Assembly (NCBI GenBank): GCA_012862575.1
Contig: BLSF01000011.1
Coordinates: 558,001-622,000 of the forward strand
Length of the DNA: 64,000 bases
Direction of reading: 5' to 3'
Origin: Parietichytrium sp. I65-24A
Taxonomy: Eukaryota > Sar > Bigyra > Thraustochytrida > Thraustochytriidae
The position numbers were made by a program, and so were the translations under genes. The notes below the pieces were generated by a model. It ran no database searches. It saw only the letters and a list, made by a program, of their open reading frames with translations, and was not told the origin of the DNA. This document shows, piece after piece, positions 44,911 through 55,178 of this stretch. Positions within the stretch are counted from its first letter, which is position 1. Every line of letters begins with the position of its first letter.

Positions 44911-45687
44911 TTTCTTCTTTGTCAATCCCAAGTTACGTATATTTATTTACGTACACTCTCTTTCCCTCAAACTGCTTTAACTGCTCCAATTGCTCCAACT
45001 CGCAAACTTGGCTCAGATAGCTCAGATATAGCTCAGATTCTAAGAGTGACACTATAGTACGCCGGTAGAGACGCCGTACGCCGCAGGTGTCCTCGAGGAC
45101 CTCGCAGATATCGTAGTTTCTGCTTCTGTTTGTGTGTGAGAGATTGTGAGAGAGAGAGAGAGAGAGAGACAGCAAGACTGCGGAAGAACACAGCTTTGAT
45201 CGCGAGCAATTCGTTGATCACTGCAATGAACAGATCTCTATTCATCAAAGTCGACGTGGTGCTGTGACCCTGCTATCCTCAGGGTACTAGTACCCATCCT
45301 CGACAAAGCCTAAGAGAAAGAAGTGGAGCTCTTGATTACTAACACACTTCTAGAGAGAAGTCTAGTAAGGTGTAGATGCGGAAATACGAGTGCAAGTACT
45401 AGTGCAGGACTATAATAGTACCGGTATGTTATAACAAATCATAATAGAGCTAGTAAGTGGAGTTTCATTCATTCCATGAACATTCATTCATTCCTTACGA
45501 ACATTGAATATGTTGATTGATTGATTGAACATGAGAAACAGAAACATAACGATACATAACGTGAGCAAAGTCAGGAGTGAAGAGAAGAAAGAGCAGAGGG
45601 AAATAGAATAAGGAGTGACAGTGTGAGTCAAAAGTGAAGTGTGCAGAGTAAAGAGTAAATAAAGAGTAAAGAAGAGGAAGAGGAAGA

Positions 45688-45763
45688 GTTTGTTGTTTGT
45701 TGTTTGTTGTTTGTTGTTTGTTGTTTGTTGTTTGTTGTTTGTTGTTTGTTGTTTGTTGTTTGC
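45688..45763 (+). repeat. (TTTGTTG)n heptamer array
   Basis: About 11 units of 7 bp, about 195 bp upstream of the P450 start codon. A degenerate GAGAGTT repeat follows at about 45856-45886. Confidence 0.92.
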
Positions 45764-45956
45764 GGTTTGCGTGTCAGTGTCACAAAGCAAGGATCGCTCC
45801 TCTCTTGTGTGTCCTCTTCGACTCTGACGTTTTACGAGTCAAAAGCTGAGCGCTGGAGTTTGAGAGAGTTGAGAGAGTTGAGAGTTGGTGGAGGTTTCAA
45901 GCGGAGCGTTGACTGTTGACTGTTTGCTTTTGACTTGAGAAAAAGGAGGCATAGAG

Positions 45957-47393
45957 ATGGCAGGGAAGGAGGACGTGCTGCTGAGGGAACTTCTCCCGGA
46001 AGAGAAGGGCGAACTGTTCTTGCCGCCAGGGAATTTCGGCCTGCCATGGGTGGGTGAAACGATGCAGTTTGTGACCAAGCTCGGAGATTTCATCGAGACG
46101 CGACAGCACAAGTACGGGAGCGTATTCACCAGCCACCTCATTTTCCAGCCTACCGTGGTGGTGTGCGACCCAAGGGTGATCAAAGGGCTTTTGCTCAAGG
46201 AAGGAAAGTGGGTCAGCGCGGAATGGCCACTGAGCACGAGGCTGCTTTTGGGAAACTCCTTGGCAACGATGCCAACGGGACACGAGCACAAACTCCAGCG
46301 AAAGCTGATCCACGAAGCAGCCTTGGGCCCGCGCCAAGTGGAGACATTCTACAGAACGCTTGAGCAAGTTAGCGAGGCGCACGTTGACTCTTGGCTCAGT
46401 GACAATGCGAAGGAGCCTTTCGTCGTGATGTACGATCGAATCAAGCACTACACGTTCGATATGGCGTACAGGATTACGGTGAAAAACTTTGAAGCAGAAC
46501 ACAGCAAATCTCGCGAAATTCTCGAGATTTTCAGTGACTACATCGAGAGCCTCTTTTGTTTGCCAATCCCAGTTCCTGGGTTTCAATTTTACACAGGCTT
46601 AAAGAGCAGAGCCAAGATTGCAAAATTCATCCGGGAGGAGGTAGTTGCATTGAGGTCCAAGGATGGCGCTACAGGCTCTGATGAGAGCATATTGGGTAAG
46701 CTTGCCAATGCCAAGGGGGAAGACGGAAAAGTCGTTTTCACAGAGGAGCAGCTGGTGGACCAAACTTTACTCTTTCTGTTCGCGGGGCACGATACCACAG
46801 CCAGTACCAGTCTTGGCGCCCTCATGCTAATCCCAACCAAGGCAGGTCTGATGCAGCGCCTCCGAGAAGAGCAACGAGAGGTCATCTCCAAGCATGGGCG
46901 ATCATTCTCCTCCGAGGCTTTCAAGGACATGAGGCTGCTGCAAGCTACAATTGATGAAACCATGCGCACTATTCTACCGGTCGGTGGAATGTTTCGAAAG
47001 GTTATAAAAGATCTGCGTTACGGGGATTACCACATTCCTAAAGGTTATCAAATTCTTGTCAGTCTTGTTGGTGCTCACAAGTTCAGCGACCCAGCCGACA
47101 TCGACAACGAGAAACTTTGCTTTGACTGGTTTTCGCAGATTATTGGGAACTTCAACCCTGACCGCTGGCTAGATCCGGCCAACTCTGATTTCCTCATTCC
47201 ATTCGGCTACGGCAAGCGAATGTGCGTTGGCAATTACTTTGCCACTGCCGAGCTGCGGATCTTTTTGAGCACTGTTCTGCGAAAGTGCACTTGGACTACT
47301 GCAGAGGAGAGCGAGAAAAATCCTTGGGCGGATTTTCCTATCCCACGGCCAAAGGACGGTTTGAAGATTTCATTTACGCCAGACCCCATTTAA
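45957..47393 (+). CDS. cytochrome P450, CYP26/CYP120-like
   Basis: A 478-aa product from a clear ATG. Landmarks: a proline hinge PPGNFGLPWVGET (about 22-34), the I-helix FAGHDTTAS (about 272-280) with the acid-Thr pair needed for O2 activation, the ExxR motif ETMR (about 334-337), and the haem loop FGYGKRMCVG with its Cys ligand at about 423. The N-terminal wording and general pattern match the CYP26/CYP120 (CYP85 clan) group, which oxidises retinoids, sterols or other isoprenoids. There is no hydrophobic N-terminal anchor: the protein starts with a short charged stretch and goes straight into the hinge. It may be soluble or loosely attached, as in the cyanobacterial relative. The substrate is unknown. 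Confidence 0.93.
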   Translation: MAGKEDVLLRELLPEEKGELFLPPGNFGLPWVGETMQFVTKLGDFIETRQHKYGSVFTSHLIFQPTVVVCDPRVIKGLLLKEGKWVSAEWPLSTRLLLGNSLATMPTGHEHKLQRKLIHEAALGPRQVETFYRTLEQVSEAHVDSWLSDNAKEPFVVMYDRIKHYTFDMAYRITVKNFEAEHSKSREILEIFSDYIESLFCLPIPVPGFQFYTGLKSRAKIAKFIREEVVALRSKDGATGSDESILGKLANAKGEDGKVVFTEEQLVDQTLLFLFAGHDTTASTSLGALMLIPTKAGLMQRLREEQREVISKHGRSFSSEAFKDMRLLQATIDETMRTILPVGGMFRKVIKDLRYGDYHIPKGYQILVSLVGAHKFSDPADIDNEKLCFDWFSQIIGNFNPDRWLDPANSDFLIPFGYGKRMCVGNYFATAELRIFLSTVLRKCTWTTAEESEKNPWADFPIPRPKDGLKISFTPDPI

Positions 47394-47579
47394 AACGCTC
47401 GCTGGTGGCACAATGTTTGATGCATTTTCAGCCCGTTTACATCGCCTAAGATGAAACTTCGTTATTTTTTTTATTTTTGAGCAGATAATATATTTTGAAT
47501 GAAGGGTCACAGTTTACGTTTTACACCTATGTCATGTAGCCTGTAGAGGCTCGCTCACCTTTTTCAATCTCTACTCATC
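47394..47579. other. short convergent intergenic region
   Basis: This 186-bp gap separates the 3' ends of the P450 (+) and the folate gene (-). It is T-rich, and nothing else was seen. Confidence 0.6.
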
Positions 47580-48622
47580 CTAGTTTGCGCCGAACATATA
47601 GTTGTTGGAGGAGCGATGCGATGGGCCAAAGACTGTCTCGTAGTGCTTCTTCTGAGCAATTGCGGCGCGAACGGTGTTCTCCATCAGCGCCGCAGTAGTC
47701 ACTGGCCCGACACCTCCAGGAACTGGTGTAACCCAGCCCACAACGGGGAGACAAGACTCCATATCTGCATCTCCTACAATAGTGTCCTCGCCTGTTTTGG
47801 GATCCTTTATCGGGTTGATACCCACGTCAATCAGAGCAGCACCAGGCTTGAGCATGTCCCCTCGGATCAAACCGGCTTTCCCCACAGCAACAAAGACTGC
47901 ATCTGCTTTGCGCGTGTGAAGCGACAAGTCCCGGGTCATGTGATGGCAGGTGGTAACCGTTGCCTGTTCATTCATAAGCAGGAATGAGATGGGCTTTCCC
48001 ACGATTTCGGAGTGACCGACCACTACACAGGTCAAACCGCGCAAGGATCGGTTCGGCCCGGAGGCCAAGCTTGTCGATTTTAAGCAAGCAACTGCAGCCT
48101 TGGCAGTACAAGGTACGAGGTCCGTTTCGTTGTACTTTTAAAACAACAAATGAGACAACTCTTGTTAGACCAGTCTCGCAAATTAGAAAACTAGAATGGC
48201 GAAAAACTTACAACGACGTTGCCAATGGAGCTTGGGTGCATGCCTTCTACGTCCTTCAAAGGGTGAATAGCCATTTGAATGTCATCCGGAGAAAGGTGTT
48301 TTGGGAATGGGCGCTGCATGACCACGCCAGTGACTCTTGGATCTTGATTTGTCTCGGCAAGAAATTTGACAAAGTCATCGTTCGAAATGGTTGACGGTAC
48401 GCTGATTTCCTCAAACTTGATGCCGCACTTCTCCGCCACGCGCCGCTGGTTCTTCACATACCACTTGATAGCCGAGTCTGCATCTTTCCCAGGCTCTTCG
48501 AACACTACCGATCTCAGCAGAGGTCTCCAGCCGCTCGCAGCCAGCTCCTCCACCTTCCGAGACACCTCCTTCCGCACCTTGAGCGCCAATTGCGTTCCGT
48601 TGATCAACTTGTGCGCCGACAT
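47580..48622 (-). CDS. FolD/MTD1-like methylene-THF dehydrogenase (2 exons)
   Basis: Exons 48622-48212 and 48134-47580 give 321 aa. Family blocks are clear: MQRPFPKHL, LKDVEGMHP, VPCTAKAAV, the nucleotide-binding VVVGHSEIVGKP, DVGIN and TPVPGGVGPVTTAAL. The bifunctional FolD enzyme oxidises 5,10-methylene-THF and then hydrolyses methenyl-THF, using a conserved Tyr and Lys spaced YxxxK. Here the motif reads YVKNQ (Y55, Q59), so the catalytic Lys seems replaced by Gln. The usual second Asp of KDVDG is Glu, as I recall for yeast Mtd1, a dehydrogenase-only enzyme of similar length. The dehydrogenase core looks complete. Loss of cyclohydrolase activity is inference. No mitochondrial targeting sequence is evident, so it is probably cytosolic. 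Confidence 0.92.
48135..48211 (-). other. intron of the folate gene (77 bp)
   Basis: The donor is GTT|GTAAGT, the acceptor TTTTAAAAG, and there is a CTAAC branch-like site. Splicing gives GNVV|YNETDLVPCTAK in phase 0, as FolD alignments require. Confidence 0.92.
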
Positions 48623-48738
48623 TGTCTCCCGGGCCCCTCAGCACCCGTGCAAATAGACTCCAATCGTCCGACTGTGCCCTTCACCAGACCAAGACAGAAA
48701 TGCTTTCTGCACCAGAGGTCCACAAAGCGCTGCTCGCG

Positions 48739-48760
48739 GATCACTGATCACTGATCACTG
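48739..48760 (+). repeat. (ATCACTG)3 heptamer array
   Basis: Three units of 7 bp about 118 bp upstream of the folate gene ATG, read on its opposite strand. Confidence 0.75.
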
Positions 48761-50512
48761 GTCGCTGATGGAGGATCGCGGATCCGCAGCCCCTCTCCCT
48801 CTCGTCGCCCAGTTCCCCACCCGCCGCCAGGAACGTGTCAACTTCAATTTGCTCGCGCAATTTGCAACGTTTCGCGCTTCTTCAAGTCGGCCAGGCGAGC
48901 CACGTGTGCCACTCCCATACAACCGCGCGATCCGCTCGAACCACACGACGCGCCCTCTCTGCTCTCTCTGCTCGCCACCGGTTATACACCGCGTAGAGGA
49001 GGGGTGTCCCCGGGTCCGCTACGCTCGCGCTACACCTGCCTACTTGCGGAAATGCAATGCGCTTCGAGGGCTACTGAATTGTATATGATTGTCATTAGTA
49101 ACTTGTGGAAGGCGTTTTCGGGCAAGAGCGGCTGTCGTACCAGAACCAGGGTCGGGCGGGCTGCAGGCTGCATGTAGCCTACTCTGTTTCTACCCAAAAA
49201 GTCACCGCGAGTTTCGTATCGTAATGTGGGAGCTTGCAAAGTTTTGGAAAGACATTCAAGATCAAGAAAAACATTGATCAAGAAGAGCAAGGAGACACAT
49301 GGAGAGATATGGAAAGACGGACGCTGTTGGCGCAGAGTGGCTGTCACTGAAAGTGGCAGAGAAGAGAGGCGGTCGATCGCATTAAATGAGCTTGGCCAGC
49401 ATGTGTTTTCTGTGTCTGTGTCTGTGTCGAAGGTTTGGAGTCTTGGGAGGCTGAATTCTGCTCGGCGACGATTGGCCAGCGGCTTGCAGCCTCGCTTGCC
49501 TGGACGTTGAAACGTGCATGGGGAAGCCATGGTGCAGATTGATTGTACGACAACGTTCTCTGTAGCGGATGGGCGCCGACGTTTTACTTTGGTACAGAGA
49601 GCTCCAAAGCTGATGCCTCAACTTTTGCATATGCCATCACGCGCGTAAACACAGGACGCCTTCGGTTCCATCAATACTAGGCTCTACTGTCTTGAGGCTG
49701 GAGTCACCGTGTCTCGATTAGGTTGGCAAGCAAAACATTCACCGAAAAGAGTGTGGCCACCGCAAACCATGATCATGACTGCGCTTCGCATTCTGCCTTT
49801 CCTCAACTCCCGTTTCACGTCGCTTTTCACATGAAGAGCCCTGCTACGCGCAAGTCTCGATCGACGACTGCATGCGAAGCTGCCGTCCGCACTTGGGCCA
49901 GCGAACCGCCCCCTTCTCGGTCAAGCACAGAGCAACCCACAAAGGCCGCAGAGGAGGGAAGACCTCGCTTTTCATCTTGATGCGCTACAGATGAGCGAGT
50001 TGAACGCGTACTCGAGTACACTCTGCGCGCCCATCATTGCCCGCAAGCGAACAGTGGATTGTACGAAATCTTGACCTCAGCTGGCGCACACTTTTACCGA
50101 GCGATTTACCAGCTAGCTAAATATATAGTATTTGTTAGTACCAAGGATTGCATTGTAATCATTGTACCGAGATTTTTGACACGGTCTAGCCTAGTGTCGA
50201 TTACCATATAATAAGATATATAGTAAGGCTTACAATTCTTCGTGGTGAAAAAGAGAGAGGTGTGCGAAAGGATCTCTATAGGTCCTAAAGACCAGTTACC
50301 ATGCGAGTCCATGGTCCCTGAACGGGTCGGGTGAAGTACCAAGTACCTGCCCGATTCCGCGGTAAAAATCCTGCCAGGCGCCGCTAAACGCCAGCCGTAG
50401 GAGTCCGCGAAGAGAGATCAAACAAACATACGCACACATACATAAATGCTCTACTAGAGTTAACTTATGCGTGTTCATGCTCATGTCAATGTTCACGTCC
50501 ATGTGAAGAGCG

Positions 50513-50575
50513 AAGACGAAGACGAAGAGAGAGAGAGAGAGAGAGAAGAGAGAGAGAAGAAGAGAAGAGAAAAGG
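50513..50575 (+). repeat. (GAAGAC)/(GA)n purine run
   Basis: GAAGAC hexamers pass into GA dinucleotides and GAAGA units. The run ends about 185 bp before the TPR gene start codon. Confidence 0.8.
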
Positions 50576-50760
50576 GAGACCTTTGACTGCAGACGCACAA
50601 AAGTTCTACCAAATTTGGAAGGAAGCTGTAAAGGCGGACGTGGTTGTCGTCACTGTGCACTGTGCACGGTGGAGTATTGGTGGATATTGGAGGAAGAGCA
50701 GACTTGGAAGGTGGAGGAAACGCTGTGGCAGAGAGAGAAGGAACGGGAAAGAAGCGCAAG

Positions 50761-53659
50761 ATGGGCTTGGCCAAAACCTTGAAGAGGAAGAGCAAGAGCT
50801 TGTTCCGCTCGGACGATAGCAAGGGCCCGAAGGACAACATTGTGGTGAGATACAAGGGCGTTTCGGTGAGGTTTCTCAAGCAACTGAAGGAGGATCTACT
50901 TAGCGAGGAGTTGGTACCGGACGTCAAGCTGTTCACGGCGGAGGAGGACTTCCAAGTCGAGTTGCCGCAAGGAGGAAAGAAGACTGTTCTAAAAGGAAGC
51001 TCGGTGCGAGTAAAGAGAAAGCTAAGGAATGGAACGCGCAAATGCCGAGCCGCGTATGTGGGCCTGTTCGACGCAGGGGAAGAAGTGAGCATCACGGCAA
51101 AAGAGAGGAAAGACTGGACCATTGAGGACGTGTGCGAGTATGTGGTGTTGGAGGACACTCGGGATGAGAAACTCTTCTACTTGGATCTGATGGACAGCGC
51201 TGATGTAGGGAAGCGATTCCAGGGCGCCTTTTTAAGCCAGGCTCGCAAGAGCTGCTTTCCCGAGCTTGTGGACTCGCTGGTTTCCTACTACGAAGGGAAA
51301 GACCTTGCCAAACAATTCGTATGGTTTGATGTATTTTGCGCCAATCAGCCGCTGTTGACCTTTCGGGACGAAGGCTTGGCAGAAGGGGTCCAGAAGGAAC
51401 GCGATCTTTTGCTCTCCTCCGGCTTGCATGGCGCGATCAACGAGTTTGAAGACCGTCTTATTTACTTCAACTCTTGGCTCGACCCGTACCCTGTGCAACG
51501 TTCTTGGTGCGTGTGGGAGATTTTCGGTTGTGTCAAGTGCGACAAATCGCTCGACATCCTCTACAAGCCAGGGGAGGACAAGGAATTCTATAACATTCTC
51601 CAGGAGGACAGAGACCGATTAACAGAAAAAGTTATGAATATGCGCCTGGAGCTGTCTGAGTGCTTCAGCAAGGCCGATAAGGAAGCCATCGATCAGGCAG
51701 TGGAGGCGGAAGTGGGATACCACAAGCTTAACGTCACCATCAATCAGCTGGTGTTGAAATGGATGCGAATCTTTCTCATGAGGGTGGTCGAAGAAAGGAG
51801 GCGCGAGAGCGATGATGACTCTGATTTTGCGGCCCTGCTTTGCAAAGCCGGGGCGTTCTTAAACGTTCAAATTGGGGATCTTAACGAGGCCCTCAAGTGT
51901 TTCGAGGAGGCACTCGCGCTCTACGTTAAAGTCAACGAGGAAGACCCAGAAAGTTGCGAAGTTGAAATCTCTCGAACGAATTTCTATCTAGGATACATCC
52001 TGCAAGGCCAGAGCAATTATGCCCGGGCCCTCGAGTATTACGAAGAGGCATTGCGATTGGAAACCAGACTATTTGGAAGCGAATCACTTGACGTTGCCTC
52101 GACCAAACACAGCATTGCGACAGTATATCAAGAACGGGGCGACTATAAAATTGCGCTCCAAATGCTGGAAGAGGTGATGGCATTACGTGAGAAGCTGCTT
52201 GGCACCCGCGAGAGTCTGGATGTTGCGGCTACGTTGTACGCGATCTCGGTGGTAAATCAGGCCATGGGCCTTTGGGACATAGCGCTCGAACAGGTTCAAG
52301 AGGTATTGGAGATAGAAACGAGATTTTACGGCACACGGAACCACCCAAATGTTGCCTCGACTTTGGCCCAGATTGGGGCCGTTTTACGGGACAAGGGACA
52401 GTTTGCAGAGGCTTTGGAAAAGTGCAAAGAGGTGCTGGCAATCAAAGAGCTGGCGTACGGTGGCCGAATGCACCCGGATATTCCGGTGATTCTTCAGTCC
52501 ATTGGAACCATCTACGACAATATGGAGGAGTACGATTCTGCCATACAGCATCACTTGGAGGCGCTTGAGCTCTTGCGGGACCTGCACGGCTCTGTCGAGA
52601 ATGCCGAAGGAGCGACTACGCTCTTTGCGCTCGCCGAAGCCCTGAGAGGGGCCGGTCAATTTGATGAGGCCATGGAAAAGTGTCAGGAAACTTTGAGAAT
52701 TGAAGAGAAAGTCTACGGGACGCGCACAAACATTAAGGTAGCAGGCACACTATCGCTGATGGGCACTTTATGCATGTATTTGGGTGACCATGCCTCGGCT
52801 TTGAAGTACTACTAGGAGTCCCTTCATATATTAGAAGCACAGCTCGGAAGAAGCAGCCCCGATTTCAAATTTGCTCTCTCCGGATACGCCACCGTGCATT
52901 TTGTGACTGGCGCGTATGATGCTGCACTAGAGGAATTTCAAGAGACGTTGGCTATCGAGGAGAAACTTTTTAAACGGCAAGACCACCCCGATATGGCAGC
53001 CACCTTGCGATGCATTGCGGAGGTTTTGCAGGCGAAGGGCTTGTACGACAGCGCACTTCGTAAATGCGAAGAGGCACTGAAGATCCTGGAGGCTGAGTAC
53101 GAGGATCGATCGCACCAGGGGAGAATCCACGTCCTGTACGTGATTGCTGATGTGACTAGGGACAGAGGAGAGCTTCAATTGGCGATGGAGAAATTTTGAA
53201 GAGGTTCGAACGCTGATTGCAGAGTCAGAGCTGGGCATCGACTCTCATGACGTTGAGGCATTGCTGGGCATAGCGGAGTGTCAGATCGGCCAAGGCCTGT
53301 TCTCCGAAGCCGAGACGACTGTGTCGACAAGCAAAAAAGAAATGGATTGGTGGCCATCTCCAGAACAGGTCAACGTTGCTCGACATCTGGTGGCCCAAGC
53401 AGCTTGCGAGTGCGGTCTCGGCCACCCAGAGGACTCTCTCAAGCACGTGACTCAGGCAATCGAAATTTTACAGTCCAACAGCCTGCTAGCAGAGCAAGTC
53501 GGGCTGCAAAGAGCAAAGTTACAGCTCGGCGTAACTCTCCTCAAGCTTGGAAAACGAAAAGAAGCAAAGAAAGTCCTGGATGCCTTGCTGAAACTCCGGA
53601 GCGGGATGTACGGCGCGAAGCATCCTCGCACGCTGGAGGTGAAGGCACTTGTCAAGTAG
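50761..53659 (+). pseudogene. TPR protein with N-terminal domain, interrupted
   Basis: From the ATG at 50761, the first 684 codons are open. Residues about 1-330 form a conserved-looking domain with VWFDVFCANQ (about 185) and SWCVWEIFG (about 248), a pattern I associate with protist and algal proteins that precede TPR arrays. From about 350, kinesin-light-chain-like 42-residue TPRs follow, with cores such as ALEYYEEALRLE. A TAG at 52813-52815 interrupts a repeat, reading ALKYY-stop-ESLHILE, where the repeat expects Glu (GAG). The frame stays open afterwards to 53199. There an extra T in a TTTT run shifts it, and the +1 frame carries on with EEVRTLIAESELGID to 53659. The rest is well preserved, so this is either a very young pseudogene or an intact gene with two sequence errors. 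The function is unknown. Confidence 0.75.
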
Positions 53660-54179
53660 TTCAGCCGATCATAAAATCCAACCGCCCAATAATTTCCTAC
53701 TTGGCGCCACGCTGGAACTGAGGATCTGCTTTCCACTCAACGCTTAATGAAAAGATGCCACACAATGTAGAAGACGAGTCTTGGAGCGAAAGATCACAGG
53801 ACCAGTCATGAACCGCGAGAAAACAACATCCCTCCGCCACCATCCCGAATCCGGAATTCACGCTCACCATCACCTCTCACATAAGATACCATCCACCACC
53901 TTGCACATTCATGACATTCATGAGGACCCGAAAACTCCCAAACCAGCCCCGACCACAGCCAATCTTCAGCCAAACGATGTTCATTGAAAAGCAACTAAAC
54001 TATCTTCCATTCATGTCTTCCATGCACACATCCATAATCTATCCAATGGACATCATCCATCTATCTATCCATCCATCTTGATTGAAACCCACAATCTCAC
54101 AATCTCACAATCTCACTATCTCACAATCTCACTATCTCACTATCTCACTATCTCACAATCCCTCCCACAGCCGCGCGCC
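53660..54179. other. upstream region of the DHHC gene with octamer array
   Basis: About 520 bp between same-strand genes. It is rich in CATC/CCAT units (about 54000-54080) and ends in the octamer array at 54091-54160. Confidence 0.6.
54091..54160 (+). repeat. (ACAATCTC/ACTATCTC)n octamer array
   Basis: Seventy bp, about 8.75 units of 8 bp alternating two variants, ending 19 bp before the DHHC start codon. It has the same total length as the array upstream of NOC2. Confidence 0.93.
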
Positions 54180-55178
54180 ATGCTGGACGACCACAGCACG
54201 CAGGTGGAGCTCCGCACGTCCGTCTCCAGCGTCCTTCTCTCGCCGCGTCCACCGCACTCTTCGTCTGGAGTTGGAGTTGAAGATGGAGATTGTGCTGGGG
54301 ATGGGGATGGGGATGCGAGCACGGAGGTTGGGGCGCTGGAGACGGAGCACCGCGTGGCATGCGGTGGTCTTTGCGGCGTTGGATGTATCACAGGCCCTAA
54401 GGAGGAGTGCGGAGATCTGCAATTGGTGACTGGTTTGGTGCTGGGGACGCTGGGACTGGTGTACGCCGGCGCTGGAGGCGCCATGATGGGGCGGTTCATG
54501 CCGGCCATGGTGGCGCTGCCATTGATGTTTCTGGCCATGTGCGCGCTGGCCTTCGCGTTGTGCGCGTGCACGGAACCTGGGGTGGTGCCGCCTTGCGCAG
54601 AACCGGTGTCGGCGGGGACTGCGCAGGAGGAGCAGCGTACGCGGCGCGGACATGGCGTGGTGAGGGTTTGCGCGAAATGCAACGTGCTGCAAGAGCCTTC
54701 GACGCGGCACTGCGGGTTTTGCAATGCGTGCGTGCGGGAGCTGGACCATCACTGCGGCGTGGCGGGCAACTGCGTTGGCGCGCGGAATAAGGTGCACTTT
54801 GCGTTTATGGTCTTCTACGCGGTGGCGTCCTTCTGGGCGATGGTCATCGGCGTCGGGTTCGCTGTACTGTGTCACGTTAGGGCTAATGCGGACGGCTTTG
54901 ACGGGCAGCTGCCAGCGGGCATACGCGTGGCCAGTACGGTCTTTGCGTCGGCGATGGCAGTGCTGCTCGTAGCGTCTGTGGTGGCGTACACGGCCGCTTA
55001 CTTTGGGTGGCTGGGTGCGCGCGCGCAGCAGCTGTTCGGGCTGTGTTGCTTGAAGCCGCTCGCGAGACAGGACATGTTCGCAACGCAGCTGGAGAGAGAG
55101 CCGCTCTGCTGTGCAGGGACGCACTGCGGAAGAAGATGGTTCTCGGTGCCGAGAAGGGAATTTTATCCCGAATTTTGA
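54180..55178 (+). CDS. DHHC-type protein S-acyltransferase
   Basis: A 332-aa product from the first ATG. The upstream extension of the frame only translates the octamer array. Two membrane helices lie at about 85-130 (GLVLGTLGLVYAGAGG, LPLMFLAMCALAFALCAC). The Cys-rich domain follows at about 160-205 with VCAKCN, RHCGFCNACV and the active site DHHCGVAGNCVGARNK. Two more helices come after it. This 2+2 helix layout with a cytosolic DHHC loop is the standard palmitoyltransferase architecture: the DHHC Cys carries the acyl group before transfer to substrate cysteines. The C-terminus is Cys/Arg-rich and short. The coding region has higher G+C than its neighbours and an Asp/Gly repeat in the N-terminal tail. 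The substrate and compartment are not predictable. Confidence 0.93.
   Translation: MLDDHSTQVELRTSVSSVLLSPRPPHSSSGVGVEDGDCAGDGDGDASTEVGALETEHRVACGGLCGVGCITGPKEECGDLQLVTGLVLGTLGLVYAGAGGAMMGRFMPAMVALPLMFLAMCALAFALCACTEPGVVPPCAEPVSAGTAQEEQRTRRGHGVVRVCAKCNVLQEPSTRHCGFCNACVRELDHHCGVAGNCVGARNKVHFAFMVFYAVASFWAMVIGVGFAVLCHVRANADGFDGQLPAGIRVASTVFASAMAVLLVASVVAYTAAYFGWLGARAQQLFGLCCLKPLARQDMFATQLEREPLCCAGTHCGRRWFSVPRREFYPEF

Larger units (their letters stand above)
44866..45956. other. divergent intergenic region with two heptamer arrays
   Basis: About 1.1 kb between the ArfGAP (-) and P450 (+) genes. It holds a heptamer array next to each start codon, a GA run (about 45145-45170) and GTAC palindromes (about 45286-45425). 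Confidence 0.6.
48623..50760. other. 2.1-kb divergent intergenic region, no gene seen
   Basis: This lies between the folate gene (-) and the TPR gene (+). It holds an ATCACTG array (48740-48760), one TACTCGAGTA palindrome (50009-50018), a GAATTCTG motif (49453) and a GA-rich run (about 50513-50575) before the TPR gene. The frames present are short and look random. Confidence 0.55.

Noticed and set aside
54078-54179. N-terminal extension of the DHHC protein and similar GTG/TTG starts at 9465, 14079, 35729, 39990 and 58909
   Set aside because: These are non-ATG codons. The extensions translate repeat or leader sequence and add no conserved residues, so the first in-frame ATG was used.
54153-55124. 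323-codon antisense frame over the DHHC gene
   Set aside because: It is a composition artefact of the GC-rich coding strand. The sense frame has the full DHHC domain.
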